NCBI GenBank assembly: GCA_046328115.1
Contig: JAXLXE010000001.1
Span: 1,798,001 to 1,862,000 of the forward strand
From: JAXLXE01 sp046328115
GTDB lineage: Bacteria > Chloroflexota > UBA6077 > JACCZL01
Reading direction: 5' to 3'
Length of the DNA: 64,000 bases
Shown here one piece after another: positions 46,719 to 55,344 of the stretch (position 1 is the stretch's first letter; the number at the start of each line of letters is the position of its first letter). The translations under genes were made by a program, and so were the position numbers. The notes under the pieces are model-generated. The model worked only from the letters and a program-made list of their open reading frames with translations, was not told the DNA's origin and did no database searches.

Positions 46719-47489
46719 CTAGATCAGCGACCGCGACTGGCCGCCGTCCACATTGACGCACGTCCCCACCATGAGGCTGGCGGCATCGGACGCCAGGAAC
46801 ACCACCACGTTGGCCACTTCCTCCGGTCGGCCAAATCGTCCCAGCGGCATCTCTGCCTGCACGAACGCGGCCAGCTTTTCCGGATCGGCCTGGACACGCC
46901 GTTCCCAGGACCCGCCGGGGAAGATGATGGAGCCGGGCGCCACCGCGTTCACGCGGATGCCCTTGGGCGCAAGCTGCCGCGCCATGCTCTTGGCCAGCGC
47001 GTTCTCCGCTGCCTTCACCACGTTGTAGGCCGGCCTGCCGCCCCACTCGCGACCGTAGATTGACGTGATCATGATGATGGACCCGCTGCCCTGGCGTTCC
47101 ATGACCGGCACCACCAGCCGGCTCGCGCGCACAGCCGGCCACAGCGTCAGATCAAACGTGGCCGCCCAATCGGCGTCCGACGTCTCCACAAACTGGTCCT
47201 GGCCGCCGCCACCCACGTTGTTCACCAGGACGTCGGCGCGCCCATAGTGCGACACCGCCCGATTGATGAACGACTCGAGCGCCGCGCCGTCGGTCGCGTC
47301 GGCCGCCACGGCCAACACGTCAACGCCCTTGGCCCGGAGCTCAGCCGCGGTCTGCTCCAGCACCTCAGCGCCGCGCGCGCAGACCGCTAGCTTGCATCCT
47401 TCCGCGGCGAGGCCCAGCGCGATCGACCGACCGATGCCGCGGCTAGCACCCGTGACGATCGCGACTTTGTTCCGAAGTCCAAGCTCCAT
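46719..47489 (-). CDS. Short-chain dehydrogenase/reductase
   Basis: A 256-residue classical SDR oxidoreductase. Cofactor loop VTGASRGIGR (12-21), NNVGG (90-94) and the catalytic Ser143, Tyr155 and Lys159 (YNVVK) are present, with the VNAVAPGSI helix after. The residues after the first beta strand (CARG) favour NADP(H), which is inference. A GGGAGAG sits about 9 bases before the ATG. Substrate unknown. Same strand as the small gene and tgt upstream, so they may be co-transcribed. Confidence 0.92.
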   Translation of the reverse strand: MELGLRNKVAIVTGASRGIGRSIALGLAAEGCKLAVCARGAEVLEQTAAELRAKGVDVLAVAADATDGAALESFINRAVSHYGRADVLVNNVGGGGQDQFVETSDADWAATFDLTLWPAVRASRLVVPVMERQGSGSIIMITSIYGREWGGRPAYNVVKAAENALAKSMARQLAPKGIRVNAVAPGSIIFPGGSWERRVQADPEKLAAFVQAEMPLGRFGRPEEVANVVVFLASDAASLMVGTCVNVDGGQSRSLI

Positions 47490-47539
47490 GTGTTCTCTCC
47501 CAGCAGTGCTGTCCCAGGCCGCGTCCGCCGTGGGCCGCG

Positions 47540-47848
47540 TCAGCTACCCGCGCGTCTCCAGCTCACCAGGACACGCAGGCCCGGCCCCTCCAGCGGGTCC
47601 GTGGATTGATGTTCCCAGAAATCCGGCCACATGCGATCAAACCGCAGGAAGCGGATGATCGCCGGCGGCTCCGTCGCTGACATCGTGATGGCAATCTCTT
47701 CGCCACGCTGCTCCAGCCGGTAACCCGTCAGCAGGTACTTCGCGAACTGCGCGGCAGCCTCATCAGTCGCCAGCCACGCGCTGTGTTGCTCGTGATCGGC
47801 CGTACGTCCTGCCGCTACTCGACCCCGCCAGACTCGGCTGCGCTCCAT
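47540..47848 (-). CDS. Small hypothetical protein
   Basis: A 102-residue soluble protein with no membrane segment or known motif. Its middle reads LLTGYRLEQRGEEIAITMSATEPPAIIRFLRFDRMWPDFWEHQ, mixing alternating hydrophobic strands with a Trp/Phe-rich end. It sits 33 bases after tgt and 50 bases before the SDR on the same strand, spacing typical of an operon. Base composition at third positions is as GC-rich as in neighbours, which supports coding. Function unknown. Confidence 0.55.
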   Translation of the reverse strand: MERSRVWRGRVAAGRTADHEQHSAWLATDEAAAQFAKYLLTGYRLEQRGEEIAITMSATEPPAIIRFLRFDRMWPDFWEHQSTDPLEGPGLRVLVSWRRAGS

Positions 47849-47881
47849 GACGACGGACAGTATCAGGGCCGCGTCGCGGGA

Positions 47882-49102
47882 TCAAGCAGGCGCGGATGCC
47901 ACCCGAGCCCGCTCTCCCAGTACCTCGCGCTCCAAGTCGTCCAGACACCCAAGACGCACGGCCTCGCGTATCCTGGCGGTCAGCCCAACGATGTAGTGCA
48001 GGTTGTGGTAGCTCGCGATGGTGTGCGCCGTCAGCTCCTCCGCCACGAACAGGTGGCGCAAGTACGCGCGGGAGAAGGTGTGGCACATCTCACAGGCGCA
48101 GCCATCCACCAGCGGCCCCGTGTCATCTCGATACGGCGCTCGCGTCACGTTCATCTTGCCGCTGGGCGTGTAGAGCACCCCACGCCGCGCCAGCCGCGTG
48201 GGCGACACACAGTCAAACGTGTCGATGCCGCGGCGCACGCAGTCAAACAGGTCCTCCGGCTCGCCAATGCCCAGCATGTGCCGCGGCCGGTCCCTGGGCA
48301 GCTCCGGCACGGACCAGTCCAGCACCCGCGCCATGTCCGCCTTCGTCTTCCCCAGCGAGCCGCCAATGGCGAATCCCTCGAACGGCCGCTGGCCGATGAA
48401 CTGCGCGCTCTGCACCCGCGGCGCGGCAAACGCGCCCCCCTGGACGATGCCGTACAGCGCCATGTCATCGCGGGTGCGGGCGGCCAGGCAGAGGTCCGCC
48501 CACTTGTGGGTGCGGAACAGGGCCCTCCGCGTGTAACGCTCGTCATGCAGGGGCGAGGTGGGCTCGTCGAAAGCGAGCATGATGTCGGGGCCGAGCCGTT
48601 CCTGGATCTGGATCGAGATCTCCGGAGTGAGCCGATGCGCCGAGCCGTCGATGTGGGAGCGAAAGCTCACACCATCATCATCGACCTTCATCAACCGGGC
48701 GGGAGACTTGCCCGTTCCGGCCCGCCGCCGTCCGTCCGGCTCCTCGTCCGGAAACATCCCCAGCTTGCCAATACCGTGCTCCAGCCCCGCGCCCAGGCTG
48801 AACACCTGGAAGCCGCCACTGTCCGTGAACATCGGCCCGGACCAGCCCATGAACCGGTGGAGCCCGCCGTGCGCGGCAATGATCTCTGGCCCGGGCCGCA
48901 GGTACAGGTGGTAGGTGTTCGCTAGCACCGCCTGAGCGCCAAGTGCCTGGACCTCTGAAGGCAACAAACTCTTCACCGCGGCTCTCGTTCCGACGACGAT
49001 AAAGGCTGGAGTGGTGATCTGTCCGTGGGGAGTGGAGATCACCCCAGTCCGCGCCCTGGAATGGGGGTCTTCGTGCTCGATTTGGAACGAAAAGGCGGCC
49101 AT
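47882..49102 (-). CDS. tgt: tRNA-guanine transglycosylase
   Basis: A 406-residue TIM-barrel enzyme that exchanges G34 for preQ1 in tRNAs with GUN anticodons during queuosine synthesis. The general-base motif MFTDSGGFQVFSL, the nucleophile-region TFDCVSPTRLARRG and the zinc ligands CACEMC plus a later His (YHNLHYIVG region) are visible. ATG 49102 gives the usual AFSFQIEHED N-terminus; the frame is open to 49123. An insert of about 15 residues (PDEEPDGRRRAGTGKSPA) follows the first motif and is longer than in many homologues. Other queuosine genes are not in the window. Confidence 0.94.
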   Translation of the reverse strand: MAAFSFQIEHEDPHSRARTGVISTPHGQITTPAFIVVGTRAAVKSLLPSEVQALGAQAVLANTYHLYLRPGPEIIAAHGGLHRFMGWSGPMFTDSGGFQVFSLGAGLEHGIGKLGMFPDEEPDGRRRAGTGKSPARLMKVDDDGVSFRSHIDGSAHRLTPEISIQIQERLGPDIMLAFDEPTSPLHDERYTRRALFRTHKWADLCLAARTRDDMALYGIVQGGAFAAPRVQSAQFIGQRPFEGFAIGGSLGKTKADMARVLDWSVPELPRDRPRHMLGIGEPEDLFDCVRRGIDTFDCVSPTRLARRGVLYTPSGKMNVTRAPYRDDTGPLVDGCACEMCHTFSRAYLRHLFVAEELTAHTIASYHNLHYIVGLTARIREAVRLGCLDDLEREVLGERARVASAPA

Positions 49103-49123
49103 CAGGCAGAGGCATCCGCGCAA

Positions 49124-49993
49124 GTGGAGAGCATCGGTGGAGTCCGGGGTGGACGTTATACTCCCCTGGCTGAACCGCCCGAGCCGCGCGACCGCGCGCT
49201 GATTGACGGCTTGCGAGACTGGGCCCGCCGCAATACCACGCCCAACCCTTCGGAGCCTGCCACGGACTACAGCCTCTCAGTCGTGATTCCGGCATTCAAC
49301 GAGGAGAGCCGGCTACCCGCGACACTGGAACGCGTAAGCGCGTTTCTTTCCGCGCGACATTCCGACCGCGGGGACACGTACGAGGTGCTGGTGGTGGACA
49401 ACGGGAGCACGGACCGCACCAGCGAGGTGGTCCGCGTCGCCAGCGAGCGCGACCCCTCCATACGGCTCTGTTTCACCGAGCTACGCGGCAAGGGTCGTGC
49501 CGTGCGACTGGGCGTGGGCCTGGCACGGGGCAAGCGCGTCGCGTTCTGCGACGCAGACCTGAGCACGCCGATCGAAGAGGTGGTGGGGCTCGCGGACCGG
49601 ATCCACGACGGTCACCCCGTGGTCATCGCCACCCGCGAGGGGCTGGGTGCCCGGCGCATCGGCGAGCCGGTGACAAGGCACCTTATGGGCCGCGTCTTCA
49701 ACGCGGTGGTCCGTACGCTTGCCGTGCCCGGCATCCAGGACACGCAGTGCGGCTTCAAGGCGTTCTCCGAGGAGGCCGCCCGAGCGATCTTCTCGCGCCA
49801 GACGGTGACGGGTTTCGGGTTCGACGTGGAGATTCTCTACATCGCCCGCAAGCTGGGCTACGGCATCCTGGAGGTGCCGGTCACCTGGGTCTACGCGCCA
49901 AGCAGCCGGGTGGACCCCGTCAAAGACACGCTGCGGATGCTAGCGGACATCGCTCGGGTGCGTTGGAACGACCTGCGCGGCGTGTATCGCTGA
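49124..49993 (+). CDS. Dolichyl/polyprenyl-phosphate glucosyl- or mannosyltransferase-like GT2 enzyme
   Basis: A GT-A-fold glycosyltransferase of 289 residues from GTG 49124. The conserved domain begins LSVVIPAFNEESRLP, followed by VLVVDNGSTDRT, RGKGRAVRLG, the metal site CDADLSTP, DTQCGFKAF and an ILEVPVTW end. This pattern matches eukaryotic ALG5-type and bacterial DPG-like enzymes, which load a sugar onto a polyprenyl phosphate. No C-terminal membrane helices are present. About 45 residues before the domain are poorly conserved, so TTG 49211 may be the true start. The GT-C-like protein nearby could use such a donor. Confidence 0.82.
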   Translation: MESIGGVRGGRYTPLAEPPEPRDRALIDGLRDWARRNTTPNPSEPATDYSLSVVIPAFNEESRLPATLERVSAFLSARHSDRGDTYEVLVVDNGSTDRTSEVVRVASERDPSIRLCFTELRGKGRAVRLGVGLARGKRVAFCDADLSTPIEEVVGLADRIHDGHPVVIATREGLGARRIGEPVTRHLMGRVFNAVVRTLAVPGIQDTQCGFKAFSEEAARAIFSRQTVTGFGFDVEILYIARKLGYGILEVPVTWVYAPSSRVDPVKDTLRMLADIARVRWNDLRGVYR

Positions 49994-50050
49994 CGGTCGG
50001 TGGCTCGTAGCGCCTCGGCCGCGCAGCTTCCGAAACCCCGGCCCATCAGT

Positions 50051-50056
50051 GATACT
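50051..50056 (+). promoter_or_regulatory. Possible -10 of a leaderless metG transcript
   Basis: GATACT at 50051-50056 ends 6 bases before the metG ATG, with TTCCGA (50028-50033) 17 bp upstream. No Shine-Dalgarno precedes the ATG. Transcription would start at or next to the initiation codon. Confidence 0.35.
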
Positions 50057-50062
50057 TAGCCC

Positions 50063-51700
50063 ATGGGTGATCGCATTCTTGTCTGCACGGCGTGGCCGTA
50101 CGTCAACGGGTCGCTCCACGTGGGCCATCTCGCGGGTGTGTACGTGCCCGCCGATACCTTTGCACGGTTTCAGCGTCTACTCGGAAACGACGTGCTCATG
50201 GTCTCCGGCAGCGACGAGCACGGCACGCCCATCACCGTCCGCGCGGAGCAGGACGGCGTCACCCCCAGGGACATCGCGGACCGGTTCCACGGCGAGTTCA
50301 TGGGCTACTGGAAGTCGCTGGGGATCAGCTATGACCTCTACACCCGCACAGGAACTGACACCCACCGCCGCGTCGTCCAGGATCAGTTCAAGAGCTTGCT
50401 GGACAAGGGGTTCCTGTTCCAGGAGTCCGTCGAGCAGTTCTTTGACCCAAAAGCCAGTCGGTTCCTGCCAGATCGCTATGTGGAGGGAACCTGCCCACAC
50501 TGCGCCTACGCCCGAGCCAGGGGCGATCAGTGTGACAACTGCGGCCGACTGCTGGATCCCTCCCAGCTCGTGGAGCCACGAAGCAAGCTCACCGGCGAGC
50601 GCCCAGAGCCGCGCCAGACCACGCACTTCTTCCTGGACCTGCCACAGCTCAACCACCAGCTCATCGAATGGGCGCGCAAGAAGGTCCACTGGCGGCCAAA
50701 CGTCTACCGCTTCACCCTCAACTTCCTTGAGGGCGGACTGCAGGCCCGCGCGATCACGCGCGACCTTGACTGGGGTGTGCCCATCCCCGTGCCCGGCTTT
50801 GAGGATAAGCGCATCTACGTCTGGTTCGAGGCCGTCACCGGCTATCTCTCCGCCAGCATCGCATGGGCGGAGGAGTCTGGCCAGCCAGATGCGTGGCGCG
50901 CGTGGTGGGAAGATCCAGCCACCCGCCAGTACTACTTCATCGGCAAAGACAACATTCCGTTCCACACGGTGATCTGGCCGGCGATCCTGATGGCCCGGGG
51001 GGACACCATCCTGCCCTACGACGTGCCGTCAAACGAGTACATGAATTTCGGCGGCGCCAAAGCGTCCAAGAGCGCCGGCATCGGCACCACTGTGCCGGCG
51101 TTGCTCTCCGCGTTCGACCCAGACCCCATCAGGTTCTATCTCACGGCCAACGCGCCGGAGAGCTCGGACACTGACTTCTCCATCGACGAGATGATCCGCC
51201 GGAACAACGACGAGCTCGTCGCCACCTGGGGAAACCTGGTCCACCGTACGCTCACGTTCACGCAGCGCTTCTTCGACGGAAAGGTCCCAGGAGACGGCTC
51301 GACTGATCCTGACGTGGCCGTGCAGATCGACCAGACGTTTGCCCGCGTGACGGCCAGCATGGAAGCCGTACACATCAAAGAGACGCTGCGCGAGGTCATG
51401 GCGCTGGCCCAATACGGGAATCGGCTCTTCGATGAGCGGGCCCCCTGGCGCCAGGTCAAGGAGGACCGCGACGCGGCCGCGGCCACGATCGGCACGCTGA
51501 TCAACCTCATAAACGCGCTCAAAGTCCTGTTCGCGCCGTTCCTCCCGTTCAGCTCAGCAAAGCTGCACGAGCTTTTGGGCTGCGAAGGGACGCTCGAGGA
51601 CGCGGGCTGGGGCTGGAGCCCGGTGCCCGCCGGCCGCGCGCTCCCCAAGCCAACGCCCCTGTTCACGAAGATCGAATCCGTGGAACAGTCGGCCGGGTAG
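50063..51700 (+). CDS. metG: Methionyl-tRNA synthetase
   Basis: A 545-residue class I synthetase. The HIGH motif is HVGH (19-22) in AWPYVNGSLHVGH, followed by VSGSDEHGTPI. The zinc knuckle insert has two CxxC pairs (CPHC from Cys144, and CDNC). The KMSKS motif reads KASKS (333-337). The C-terminal helical anticodon domain contains NLVHRTLTFTQRFF and WRQVKEDRDAAA; a tRNA-binding Trbp111-like extension is absent. The ATG has no Shine-Dalgarno and lies just after a -10-like hexamer, so leaderless expression is possible. Confidence 0.95.
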   Translation: MGDRILVCTAWPYVNGSLHVGHLAGVYVPADTFARFQRLLGNDVLMVSGSDEHGTPITVRAEQDGVTPRDIADRFHGEFMGYWKSLGISYDLYTRTGTDTHRRVVQDQFKSLLDKGFLFQESVEQFFDPKASRFLPDRYVEGTCPHCAYARARGDQCDNCGRLLDPSQLVEPRSKLTGERPEPRQTTHFFLDLPQLNHQLIEWARKKVHWRPNVYRFTLNFLEGGLQARAITRDLDWGVPIPVPGFEDKRIYVWFEAVTGYLSASIAWAEESGQPDAWRAWWEDPATRQYYFIGKDNIPFHTVIWPAILMARGDTILPYDVPSNEYMNFGGAKASKSAGIGTTVPALLSAFDPDPIRFYLTANAPESSDTDFSIDEMIRRNNDELVATWGNLVHRTLTFTQRFFDGKVPGDGSTDPDVAVQIDQTFARVTASMEAVHIKETLREVMALAQYGNRLFDERAPWRQVKEDRDAAAATIGTLINLINALKVLFAPFLPFSSAKLHELLGCEGTLEDAGWGWSPVPAGRALPKPTPLFTKIESVEQSAG

Positions 51701-51760
51701 TCTTCATCCGGCGCGGTTCTTCGTTTACTTAGTAGCGCGACGGCCCCGCCGCACCTCCGG

Positions 51761-52156
51761 ATGACCCGGAACGGTGTCTGGAGGACGTGCGCGCCTCTGG
51801 GACGAGACAAAGTGATCGACGAGACGACGACGGCCGCTCTAACCGAAGAGACCAACGGCGTAGAGGAGTGGCGTGACGTCGAGGATCCCGAGACTTGGAC
51901 GTGGCTGCTCCAGCAGTGGCTGCGCAATCAGCTTCTCGAGGAGCCAGAACCGGATGTCGAGCACGCTGAGTCCCGCGTGATGGACCTCCAGCAGCGCCTG
52001 CGCGGAAAGCTGATCGAGCAAGCGAAGGAAGAGGACGATCGCGCCGGTCAGAAGAGCTCGTGGCGGATGTTCCGCGGCGCGGCACGGGTAATCGGCAAAC
52101 GCGCGAAAGAGAAGGCCGCGCTGAGCTCCGACTCGAGCGAGCGAGCCGTCTCCTGA
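51761..52156 (+). CDS. Small charged hypothetical protein
   Basis: A 131-residue soluble protein rich in Glu, Arg and Trp. The segment EEWRDVEDPETWTWLLQQWLRNQLLEEPEPD is followed by a helix RVMDLQQRLRGKLIEQAKEED and a basic tail GAARVIGKRAKEKAA. No motif is recognised. GTG 51812 (17 residues later) is an alternative start that removes an unlikely Cys/Arg-rich N-terminus. Long minus-strand frames overlap it, but the plus frame has the more protein-like composition. Confidence 0.5.
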   Translation: MTRNGVWRTCAPLGRDKVIDETTTAALTEETNGVEEWRDVEDPETWTWLLQQWLRNQLLEEPEPDVEHAESRVMDLQQRLRGKLIEQAKEEDDRAGQKSSWRMFRGAARVIGKRAKEKAALSSDSSERAVS

Positions 52157-52230
52157 CCCGTCCAACAGTGGCGGCTCGCGTCGATCACTGGTTAGCCTTT
52201 CGGTAGCCCATCGAGTATCCGGGATCGCCC

Positions 52231-53655
52231 TTGCCCCCAAGGTTCCACATCGCCCTCCTGGGGCTCATCCTGCTCTGGTACACCTCACTCGCCATTGGCT
52301 ACGCCCTGGTGACTCCGAGGTGGAACAACCCAGACGAGCCGGCGCACTTCAACTACGCGCGTACTCTGGCACGCGACCACCGCCTGCCCGTGCTCAGCCC
52401 CGGCGACTGGGACGCTGATCTCCTGGAGCGGCTGAAGGCGTCGCGCTTCCCAAACGACGCGGACATCTCCACGATCCGCTATGAGGGTCACCAGCCCCCC
52501 TTGTACTACTTGCTGGCGGCCGGTGTGCTGCGAGCGATTGAGAACGCCCCGCTGCCTCGGCAGGTGTTCGCCCTGAAGCTGCTCTCCATTGGATTGGGGA
52601 CGCTCACTGTGACCGGCACGTTTCTGCTGGCCCGGGTGCTGGCGCCCGGCCGGCCCGCGCTGGCGTTGGTGGCGGCCGCCGTGGCGGCGTACGTGCCGAT
52701 GAACACGGCCATGTCCGCGGCGGTGAACAATGACAGTCTGGCCAACGGACTGGCCGCGCTGACGCTCGCCGCGATCGCCTACGGCCTCCGTCGGGGGTTC
52801 GACGATCGCGGCGCCTCGCTGTTCGGCTTCCTCCTCGGTGCGCTTCTGCTGACAAAAGTCACGGTCTACGGTTTCGTGGCGCTGGGCCTGGCCACCGTGG
52901 CCGCCGCCGAATACACCCGCCTGCACCGAGTGGGACACATTGAGATGGCCGCCCTGATCCGTCGCCCGCTGCTCTGCCTCGGCGGCGCGCTAGCCGTCTC
53001 TGGCTGGTGGTTCGCGCGTGGCGTCCAGGTGTACGGCTGGAACGATCCGCTGGGTTTGATCCGCCACGATCTGGTGGTAGTGGGACAGCCGAGGTTCCCC
53101 GGCTTCGAAATGGGAGCGATCGCCTATGTCGGGCAGACGCTGTTCCGCAGCTTCTGGGGGCAGTTTGGCTGGATGGGCATCGTCCTAGACGAGCGGTTGT
53201 ACAGCATCTACCTGGTCCTGACGCTGGCGGCGATGATCGGTTGGCTCGCACAGCGGAGCCTGGGGAGACAGGCCGAGCGCCGGCAGCAGACTCCAGACGA
53301 AGAGGTCACTGTGGGGGTAAGAGACGGTACCGGCGGCTGGCTCGCGGCGTTGATCGATGATGAACGGCGCCTGACGCTCGTGCTGATGGTCGCGGCTACG
53401 GCGCTCGTCTTCTTCCAGGTGGGCTACTACAACCTTACGTACGTCCAGGCGCAGGGACGGTACCTGTTTCCGGCGCTGGGTCCTATCAGCATTGGGCTGG
53501 CCGCCGGATGGTTGGCGTGGTGCAGCATGATCCCATTGGGCAGTCGGTGGAGGCGGGGGACGGAGCGTTCCTTGAGCGCCATGGCCGTGCTGACCTTGCT
53601 GCTCCTGAATGCCGCCTGCCTGCTACGCTTCGTAGCGCCTGCATTCCGTCCGTAG
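52231..53655 (+). CDS. Polytopic GT-C-fold-like glycosyltransferase (DUF2142/GT39-like)
   Basis: A 474-residue protein with about eleven hydrophobic helices. Just after the first helix comes the extracytoplasmic loop TPRWNNPDEPAHFNYAR, whose Asp-Glu pair resembles the catalytic DE motif of GT-C enzymes using polyprenyl-linked sugars. Later loops include GHQPPLYYLLAAG and YNLTYVQAQGRYLFPALGP, typical of DUF2142-like proteins. TTG 52231 with GGGAT upstream sets the N-terminus at the first helix. Likely a membrane glycosyltransferase acting on the outer face; acceptor unknown. The nearby polyprenyl-phosphate GT2 could feed it. Confidence 0.75.
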   Translation: MPPRFHIALLGLILLWYTSLAIGYALVTPRWNNPDEPAHFNYARTLARDHRLPVLSPGDWDADLLERLKASRFPNDADISTIRYEGHQPPLYYLLAAGVLRAIENAPLPRQVFALKLLSIGLGTLTVTGTFLLARVLAPGRPALALVAAAVAAYVPMNTAMSAAVNNDSLANGLAALTLAAIAYGLRRGFDDRGASLFGFLLGALLLTKVTVYGFVALGLATVAAAEYTRLHRVGHIEMAALIRRPLLCLGGALAVSGWWFARGVQVYGWNDPLGLIRHDLVVVGQPRFPGFEMGAIAYVGQTLFRSFWGQFGWMGIVLDERLYSIYLVLTLAAMIGWLAQRSLGRQAERRQQTPDEEVTVGVRDGTGGWLAALIDDERRLTLVLMVAATALVFFQVGYYNLTYVQAQGRYLFPALGPISIGLAAGWLAWCSMIPLGSRWRRGTERSLSAMAVLTLLLLNAACLLRFVAPAFRP

Positions 53656-53679
53656 TGGACGGGTCTCCACGAGGGGCTG

Positions 53680-53688
53680 TGCTATAGT
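53680..53688 (+). promoter_or_regulatory. Extended -10 promoter of the aminopeptidase gene
   Basis: TGC-TATAGT at 53680-53688 is an extended -10 with 5 of 6 bases. No matching -35 at 17 bp is visible. The start near 53695 leaves about 90 nt before ATG 53785. Confidence 0.55.
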
Positions 53689-53784
53689 GCCACGCCAACT
53701 CGCCATTTCGCGCCTCCTTGCGTCCGCCGCGTGGCGTCGGTGTACGGTGTGCGTCCGATCACGATCGAGAACCTGGGGAACGAG

Positions 53785-55317
53785 ATGAACGTCAACGTCA
53801 CGGTAGCCCGCGGCTCGCTCACCGCGCAGCGAACTCCCCTGCTGGTGGTCAACCTCTTTGAAGGCACGGACCAGCCCGGAGGTGCCACGGGCGCCGTAGA
53901 CGAGGCGCTGGACGGCCTGCTCAGCCGGCTGATCCAGGCGGGCGAGATCAGCGGCAGCCTGGGTGAAGTCACCATCATCCACAACGCGGGCGATCGCGCC
54001 CGCCTGGCGGCGGACCGCGTGGCCGTCGTGGGCCTTGGCAAGCGCGAGGATCTGGATCTGGAGTCGCTGCGCATCGCCGCGGCCACGGTCGCCCGCCGTG
54101 CCCGAGACATTCGGGCCGGTCGGTTCGCCACCATCGTCCACGGCGCCGGTTCAGGCAACATCGATGCGTCAGCCGCCGCTCGAACGCTGGTGGAGGCGAG
54201 CCTGCTGGCGCTGTACACGTACGACGCCTACAAGTCTCCTCCGGAGAAGCCGGCCCCGGTGATCGAGGAGATCACCATCATCGAGCGAGACGCGGACCGA
54301 GCAGACCTGTGCGAAGCGGCCGCCGCTGAGGCGCGAATGGTTGCGGACGCGGTGGAGACAACGCGCGACTTGTCACAGGGCCCCGGCAACGTGGTGACGC
54401 CGACGTACCTGGCGGATCAGGCCGCGGCGATGGCCCGCGCGCGCAATCTGCCCCATGAAGTCTGGGGCAAAGACGAGCTTGCAGCCCGCGGCATGAACGC
54501 GATCCTCGCCGTAAATTCAGGCAGCGCCAAGGACCCCCGCTTCGTCATCATGCGCCACAACGGTGGGGGCGAGGGCGCCAAGACTCTGGCAGTCGTGGGC
54601 AAGGGCATCACGTTCGACAGCGGCGGCATCTCACTCAAGCCGGCCGAGAGCATGGAGAACATGAAACACGACATGTCCGGCGCCGCCGCTGTCGTGGGGT
54701 TCATCCAGCTAGCCGCTGATCTGAAGCTGAAGATCAACGTGATCGGGATCTTCGCGAGCACGGAGAACCTGCCGAGCGGGAGCTCGTACAAGCCGGGCGA
54801 CGTGTTCAAGACCTACAACGGCAAGATGATCGAGATCAACAACACGGACGCGGAAGGGCGTGTGATCCTCTCCGACGCGCTGGCGTACGCGGCAGAGCAG
54901 AATCCGGACGCCATCATTGACCTGGCAACGCTGACCGGCGCGTGTGTGGTGGCATTGGGTCACCACGCGAGCGGCGCCATGGGCAACGATGAGAGTCTGC
55001 TGGCGATCATGAAGCAGGCTGGCGACGTGTGCGGCGAACGGGTGTGGCCGCTCCCGCTGTGGAAAGAGCACCGCAAGGACATCGAGAGCACCATCGCGGA
55101 CATCAAGAACTCCGGCGGTCGGCCCGGCGGCGCGCTGACGGCGGCCGCGTTTCTGGAGAACTTCGTGGCCGGCAAGCCGTGGGTGCACCTGGACATTGCC
55201 GGCACCGCCTACACGGAGGGTCGCTCGCGGATCCCCCCGTATCAGCCGCCGGCCTGCGCCACCGGTGTCGGTGTGCGGCTGCTCCTGGAGTTCGCACGGC
55301 GCTGGGGGAACGCCTAA
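53785..55317 (+). CDS. pepA: Leucyl aminopeptidase (M17 family, PepA)
   Basis: A 510-residue M17 cytosol aminopeptidase. The C-terminal catalytic domain has GKGITFDSGGISLKP (metal-binding Lys and Asp), HDMSGAAAVVG, and the signature NTDAEGRVILSDALAYA with Asp/Glu metal ligands and the catalytic Arg. The N-terminal domain (about 1-165) is a typical macro-like fold. ATG 53785 follows GGGGA by about 7 bases and fits the family N-terminus; the frame also opens at GTG 53731. It trims N-terminal residues from peptides; some PepA proteins also bind DNA. Confidence 0.93.
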   Translation: MNVNVTVARGSLTAQRTPLLVVNLFEGTDQPGGATGAVDEALDGLLSRLIQAGEISGSLGEVTIIHNAGDRARLAADRVAVVGLGKREDLDLESLRIAAATVARRARDIRAGRFATIVHGAGSGNIDASAAARTLVEASLLALYTYDAYKSPPEKPAPVIEEITIIERDADRADLCEAAAAEARMVADAVETTRDLSQGPGNVVTPTYLADQAAAMARARNLPHEVWGKDELAARGMNAILAVNSGSAKDPRFVIMRHNGGGEGAKTLAVVGKGITFDSGGISLKPAESMENMKHDMSGAAAVVGFIQLAADLKLKINVIGIFASTENLPSGSSYKPGDVFKTYNGKMIEINNTDAEGRVILSDALAYAAEQNPDAIIDLATLTGACVVALGHHASGAMGNDESLLAIMKQAGDVCGERVWPLPLWKEHRKDIESTIADIKNSGGRPGGALTAAAFLENFVAGKPWVHLDIAGTAYTEGRSRIPPYQPPACATGVGVRLLLEFARRWGNA

Positions 55318-55344
55318 CGAATCCCCGCGGAGGTCAACGCGGCC

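Noticed and set aside
46582..47142. 186-residue minus-strand ORF overlapping the SDR gene
   Set aside because: Different frame of the SDR with no conserved elements.
47783..48925. 380-residue plus-strand ORF opposite tgt
   Set aside because: Antisense shadow of a conserved enzyme.
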